From Solirubrobacteraceae bacterium (lineage in GTDB: Bacteria; Actinomycetota; Thermoleophilia; Solirubrobacterales; Solirubrobacteraceae), in NCBI GenBank assembly GCA_030038955.1, contig JASHQV010000170.1, positions 1-36,200 of the forward strand: a stretch of DNA of 36,200 bases, given 5' to 3'. The notes beneath the pieces were generated by a model. The model had not been told where the DNA came from and made no database searches. It saw only the letters and a program-made list of their open reading frames with translations. A program made the translations under genes and the position numbers. Positions 32,633 to 36,200 of the stretch are shown here, one piece after another; within the stretch, counting starts at the first letter, position 1; each line of letters opens with the position of its first letter.

Positions 32633-33799
32633 CTACCGCCTGGGTTGCAGGCTGCGGAGCTCGAAGCCCGGCCTGGCGCGGAACTCCTTGGCGAGGCGCG
32701 CCCGGAACGTCGCGTATCGTCGCATCGCCTCGCTGCGGCGCCCCGTCGCCAGCAAGGCGCTGCAGAGGGCCCGGTGGACGTCGGAGTCGAACGGCTCGAA
32801 CTCCGTCAGTCGCTCGAGGTTGGCGATCACGGACGCGTGGTCTCCGCTCGCCATCGCAATCCGCGTGAGCGCGCGCAGGCTGTCGGTCGCCATCGTGCGT
32901 AGGCGATCACGTTCGACCATCGCCCATTCCGCGTAGGGCTCGTCCGCGAGCAGATCGCCGCGGTACAGCGACAGCGCCAGCTCCAGCCGCTCGGCGGCAG
33001 CTCGTGCCTCACCGCGCTCGGCTGCGTCGAGCCCGTCCCGCGCTGCCTCGGTGAACGTGTCCGCGTCGATCCTGACGTGCCGGCGATTGATCGCGTATCC
33101 GCCGCGCACGGTGATGATGAACGGAGTGCCGCCACGTGGTGAGCGCCCGGGCTCGAGTCTGTCGCGCAGACCATGGATGAAATGGCGCACGCTGGAGAGC
33201 GCCTCCCGGCCAGAGCTCGGCCACAGCGCCTCGGCGATCTCCTCGGCCTGGACGACGCGGTCGCGCTCGCAGATCAAGTACTTCAGCACCTGCCCTGGTC
33301 GCTGCTGCAGCCAGTTGCCGCCGAGCGGTCCCTCGCGGCTGTCGACCCGAATCCGGCCGAGCGCCTTGATCGTCAGCTCAGGCCCGCTGATCCAATGGGG
33401 GTCCGAGCGCCGACGCCGGTCGCGCGCATCGCCGGGGCGCAGGTGGAGCAGCACGCCCGTGTCGAGACCGAGCGGCGTGGTCGTCACCCAGACGGCGCTG
33501 ACGCGGCTCCCCGGCAGCGTGTCGACGCGGATCTCGGGGAGCGTTTCGCCGGTTCGCGAGGCGCGCTGCACGAGGCACTCGTGATGGCATGGGCCGCCGG
33601 CCGCACGGCACGCAAACATCTCGTGGCAGGCCGTCGGAGGGCCCGCCTCGCGAGCGCCCCAGCCCATCTCGACGGCCGCTTCGTTCGCGGCCAGCACGCT
33701 GCCCTGCTCGTCGACGACGACGAGCGCGTACGGGAGCCGCTCGTAGATCGCCGTTGCAAATCCACTCGATGCCTCCACTAATTCCAGCCTAACAGCCAT
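32633..33799 (-). CDS. PAS-domain SARP/BTAD-type transcriptional regulator
   Basis: A 388-residue protein, ATG 33797-33799. Residues 10-130 form a PAS domain (LPYALVVVDEQGSVLAANEA) with Cys58, Cys64, Cys71 and Cys75 in CHEMFACRAAGGPCHHEC, a possible metal or Fe-S site. Residues 145-240 are an OmpR/SARP winged helix (RPGQVLKYLICERDRVVQAE, ALSSVRHFIHGLRDRLEPG). Residues 245-385 are a bacterial transcriptional activator (BTAD) helical domain (ALSLYRGDLLADEPYAEWAM). SARP proteins activate secondary-metabolite and polysaccharide genes, so it may control this locus in response to redox or ligand; that link rests on proximity. Its stop is 3 bases from the end of the convergent phosphoglycosyltransferase gene. 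Confidence 0.85.
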   Translation of the reverse strand: MAVRLELVEASSGFATAIYERLPYALVVVDEQGSVLAANEAAVEMGWGAREAGPPTACHEMFACRAAGGPCHHECLVQRASRTGETLPEIRVDTLPGSRVSAVWVTTTPLGLDTGVLLHLRPGDARDRRRRSDPHWISGPELTIKALGRIRVDSREGPLGGNWLQQRPGQVLKYLICERDRVVQAEEIAEALWPSSGREALSSVRHFIHGLRDRLEPGRSPRGGTPFIITVRGGYAINRRHVRIDADTFTEAARDGLDAAERGEARAAAERLELALSLYRGDLLADEPYAEWAMVERDRLRTMATDSLRALTRIAMASGDHASVIANLERLTEFEPFDSDVHRALCSALLATGRRSEAMRRYATFRARLAKEFRARPGFELRSLQPRR

Positions 33800-33972
33800 T
33801 CTAATCGTGACGCGCCGGCTCCTCCCTAGCCTCCGATCTTCGTCCAGGTGAATGGGTTCCAGGCTTCCGCGGCGCTACGTGCGGGGATGGCGGAGTGGTT
33901 CCCGGGAACGCCTCGCGGAGCGTCACGCGCAGCTCGTGGCCCTCCGGATCGATCAGAGACGACGCACGACGC

Positions 33973-33977
33973 GGGAG
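33973..33977 (+). promoter_or_regulatory. Shine-Dalgarno GGGAG for the sigma factor gene
   Basis: GGGAG stands seven bases before ATG 33985, which makes this ATG preferable to the upstream in-frame GTG 33895. The 185 bases between the SARP and sigma starts show no clear promoter. Confidence 0.55.
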
Positions 33978-33984
33978 ACACAAC

Positions 33985-34590
33985 ATGGCGCAGGGGTCCT
34001 TTCAGCGCAAGCGCACGCTTGAGCCTGAGCGACGGCCGGGCGAGGTGGAGCGAGCGGTCGCCCGCGCAAAGCGGGGAGATCGCTCCGCGATCCGCTTCCT
34101 GTACTTGCGCTATGCCGGCAACGTCTATGGCTATGCCAGGTCGATCGTTCGCAACGACCACGACGCCGAGGACGTCGTGCAGCAGGTGTTCACGCGCATG
34201 CTGACGGCGATCGAGAGCTACGAGCAGCGAGCGGTGCCGTTCTCTGCCTGGCTGCTGCGAATCACCCACAACATGGCGATTGACTGCCTCCGTCGGCGCA
34301 CCCCGGTATGCGAGCAGCCGGATCTCGCCGTGGCTGATTCACACTCCGAGCTCGAGGCCGCTCAGCTTCGGACCGCGCTCCGCGACGCGCTCGCGGGGCT
34401 GCCCGACGTGCAGCGGGAGATCGTCGTGCTGCGCCACTTTGGCGGGCTCTCGCCGGGCGAGATCGCCGAACGTCTGGGACGTTCGGAGGACTCGATTCAC
34501 GGGTTGCACCACCGCGGGCGGCGGGCGCTCAAGGACGCGCTCACGCAGGCCGGCACGAGTCCGTCGGTTCGCTTGCAAGCTCCGGTGTGA
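33985..34590 (+). CDS. ECF-type RNA polymerase sigma-70 factor
   Basis: A 201-residue protein; ATG 33985 follows GGGAG at seven bases. Region 2 is visible as AIRFLYLRYAGNVYGYARSI and NDHDAEDVVQQVFTRMLTAI, with WLLRITHNMAIDCLRRR after it. Region 4 is LAGLPDVQREIVVLRHFGGL, then SPGEIAERLGRSEDSIHGLH with the -35-binding helix. This is the compact two-region layout of ECF factors. No anti-sigma gene follows; the gene ends 50 bases inside the convergent transporter gene. Genes it controls cannot be named from this window. Confidence 0.9.
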   Translation: MAQGSFQRKRTLEPERRPGEVERAVARAKRGDRSAIRFLYLRYAGNVYGYARSIVRNDHDAEDVVQQVFTRMLTAIESYEQRAVPFSAWLLRITHNMAIDCLRRRTPVCEQPDLAVADSHSELEAAQLRTALRDALAGLPDVQREIVVLRHFGGLSPGEIAERLGRSEDSIHGLHHRGRRALKDALTQAGTSPSVRLQAPV

Positions 34591-36200
34591 GTGGACGCGT
34601 GGCGGGCGGTCCCAGCGGACCGGCATCGGGTCGCAGCACGACCACGTGACTGTGCGCCCGGGCGGCGATTTCGCCAACCACCTGGTTGGGACGGTGGTCT
34701 TGGGTCTCAGGGCCGAGCACGATCATCGCCGCGCGGAGCTGAGCGGCGCGGGCGAGGATCCGCGTCGCGATGTCGGCATGGCTGCCGGTCACGTGCAGCA
34801 GCTCGCCCGTGGTGTCGACGCCGGCAGACTGCAGTTGCCTGACGGCGCTCCGAAGTCGCGAGGCGGCGACGGCATCGGATTCGAGATCGACCGTGTCCTC
34901 GCCGGCGACGACGTTGCGCTCGGCGACATGCAGAACGTGCACCTCCGCGTTCTCAGCGCGTGCGAGTGGCACGGCCATCGTGGCAACTGCGTCGCCGTTG
35001 GTGCCGTCGATCGCGAGCACGAGCCGGCGCCGCTGGGAAGTGGCGATGTGCGCCGGGCCGCTCACCGCTTGGGTGGCGATCCCGGACATCGTCTCGTCCT
35101 CGATCGGCACCAGGGACTTGCGGTAGAAGATCAGCAGCACGACCGCGATCGCGGTCATCCCGGCGCCGAGGTAGAAGGGCGCTTGCACGGCGACGTGCTC
35201 GCCGAGCTTGCCTGCGACGAAGGGGGCGATCGCGCCGCCGCAGAAGCGGACGAAGCTGTAGGCGGAGGAGGCGATCGGCCGCGCGACCGGCGTGGACTCC
35301 ATCACGACCTGGGTCATCAGCGTATTCGTGATCCCGAAGAACATGCCTGAGCAGATCACGCAGACGATCAGCGCTGCCTGCGAGCTGTGGGCAACCGCCA
35401 TCACGAGCAGCACGACGACGATCCCGGTAAATGCCCCGCCAAGACCGATCACGTCGGAGTAGCGCCGTGACAGGCGGGGAGCGACGAACACTGCGAAGAT
35501 CGCCAGCAGGAGCCCCCAGCCGGTGAACGTGTAGCCGAGCTGGTGGACTTTCAGATGCAGCGGGAACGGCGCGTAGCCGAGCAGCGTGAAGAACCCGAAG
35601 TTGTAGAAGATCGCGGTCAGCCCGCTACCGCGGGTGGCACGGTGGCGGAGCGCCTTGAGCGGTTCGATCACCGAGACTCGCTGCGCCGGGACGGGCGTCC
35701 TCGGCAGGAAGCCGGCGACCGCGACAAATGCGATCGTCATCAGGCAAGCCACGCCGTAGAATGGCCCGCGCCAGCTGATCCCGCCGAGCTCGCCGCCGAG
35801 CAGAGGGCCGAGCGAGATCCCAAATCCGAGCGCGGCCTCGTAGATCATCACGGCGCTGGCGACGCCGCCAGAGGCGGCCCCGACGATCACCGATAGGGCC
35901 GTCGCGATGAACAGCGCGTTGCCGAAGCCCCAGCCGGCCCGCAACCCGACGATCGCGCCAACCGTGCCCGAGGAGCCGGCGGCGGCGCTGAACACGATGA
36001 TCAGCACCAGCCCGCACAGCAGTGTCTTCTTGGCGCCGATGCGGCTCGCGACGACGCTCGAGAACAGCATCGAGATGCCGGTGAACGCGAAGTAGCTCGT
36101 GAACAGCAGCTCGACATCGCTCTCCGAGGCGTGGAGGCTGTGAGCGATCGCCGGCAGGATCGGATCCACCAGCCCGAGGCCCATGAACGAGACGACAGCC
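34541..36200 (-). CDS. MFS transporter fused to universal stress protein domain (5' end outside window)
   Basis: The frame is open to the window edge. An ATG at 36184 exists, but the residues before it (AVVSF) continue the typical first MFS span, so the start lies outside. About 12 spans follow, with family segments SFMGLGLVDPILPAIAHSL and RAGWGFGNALFIATALSVI (drug:H+ antiporter-like). After residue 370 or so, RRRLVLAIDGTNGDAVATMA to VVGEIAARAHSHVVVLRP is a complete UspA fold, with an imperfect ATP-binding loop near VLGPETQDHRPNQVVGEIA. Efflux regulated by nucleotide or stress sensing is a reasonable guess. The 3' end overlaps the sigma gene by 50 bases. Confidence 0.88.
   Translation of the reverse strand, partial: AVVSFMGLGLVDPILPAIAHSLHASESDVELLFTSYFAFTGISMLFSSVVASRIGAKKTLLCGLVLIIVFSAAAGSSGTVGAIVGLRAGWGFGNALFIATALSVIVGAASGGVASAVMIYEAALGFGISLGPLLGGELGGISWRGPFYGVACLMTIAFVAVAGFLPRTPVPAQRVSVIEPLKALRHRATRGSGLTAIFYNFGFFTLLGYAPFPLHLKVHQLGYTFTGWGLLLAIFAVFVAPRLSRRYSDVIGLGGAFTGIVVVLLVMAVAHSSQAALIVCVICSGMFFGITNTLMTQVVMESTPVARPIASSAYSFVRFCGGAIAPFVAGKLGEHVAVQAPFYLGAGMTAIAVVLLIFYRKSLVPIEDETMSGIATQAVSGPAHIATSQRRRLVLAIDGTNGDAVATMAVPLARAENAEVHVLHVAERNVVAGEDTVDLESDAVAASRLRSAVRQLQSAGVDTTGELLHVTGSHADIATRILARAAQLRAAMIVLGPETQDHRPNQVVGEIAARAHSHVVVLRPDAGPLGPPATRPLTPELASEPTDSCRPA

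Noticed and set aside
33884-33960. tRNA-like start (ggggatggcggagtggttcccgggaac)
   Set aside because: It resembles the first bases of a tRNA-Ser or tRNA-Leu, but no anticodon stem, no T-arm GTTCGA at proper distance and no matching acceptor strand could be found.
1-36200. CRISPR array, insertion sequence, integrase, attachment site or rRNA
   Set aside because: No spaced repeat array, transposase motif, terminal inverted repeat or rRNA-like stretch was seen on reading; short inverted repeats were not searched by computation.

Overview
The window is very G+C-rich (one counted 60-base line in the first gene block gives 75%). Genes are tightly packed, often overlap by 4 bases, and use many GTG starts. 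Gene content and codon bias fit a high-G+C actinobacterium. A deep-branching lineage such as Thermoleophilia/Solirubrobacterales is my guess, not something the sequence proves. No rRNA, tRNA, CRISPR or transposase was found, and no stretch over about 300 bases lacks a gene.

Most of the window is a surface-polysaccharide locus. Positions 1-1537 hold the end of one GT4 glycosyltransferase and a complete second one. Positions 1484-7836 are a minus-strand operon: a membrane protein of unknown function, then five glycosyltransferases (GT4, GT4, GT2, GT2, GT4). Positions 7995-17738 carry a Wzx-type flippase, a sulfotransferase, a GT8 enzyme and seven putative methyltransferases of different families. 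Part of this island is visibly lower in G+C (57% in one counted line). Positions 16881-22066 add an O-antigen-polymerase-like protein, another GT4 and a Wzc/CpsD-like co-polymerase with a tyrosine-kinase domain. Further along are a secreted GH-A-like glycosidase (28961-30922) and a GT2-phosphoglycosyltransferase fusion that probably starts chain assembly (31097-32629).

Embedded at 22050-28905 is a lasso-type RiPP gene cluster, the most interesting part of the window. It has a PqqD-like leader-binding protein (B1), a transglutaminase-like leader peptidase (B2), an asparagine-synthetase-like cyclase (C), an ABC exporter (D), an HPr-kinase-like tailoring kinase (K) and a PF14907-type nucleotidyltransferase (N). 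A GT2 enzyme lies between N and B1. A 49-codon precursor gene on the minus strand (24400-24549) sits between B1 and K. Its leader fits the lasso pattern Y-x2-P-x-[LI]-x3-G-x5-T exactly, and a good sigma-70-type promoter lies just upstream, inside the start of the kinase gene. The presumed core is odd: no Asp or Glu falls at ring position 7-9 when counted from the usual cleavage site. The cyclase also lacks the N-terminal glutaminase-like domain.

The right end carries a PAS-SARP-type regulator with a four-cysteine cluster, an ECF-type sigma factor and an MFS transporter fused to a universal-stress-protein domain that runs off the window. The working model is a heavily methylated, possibly sulfated extracellular polysaccharide made from both strands, with a tailored lasso-like peptide pathway placed at the end of the polymerase/co-polymerase operon.
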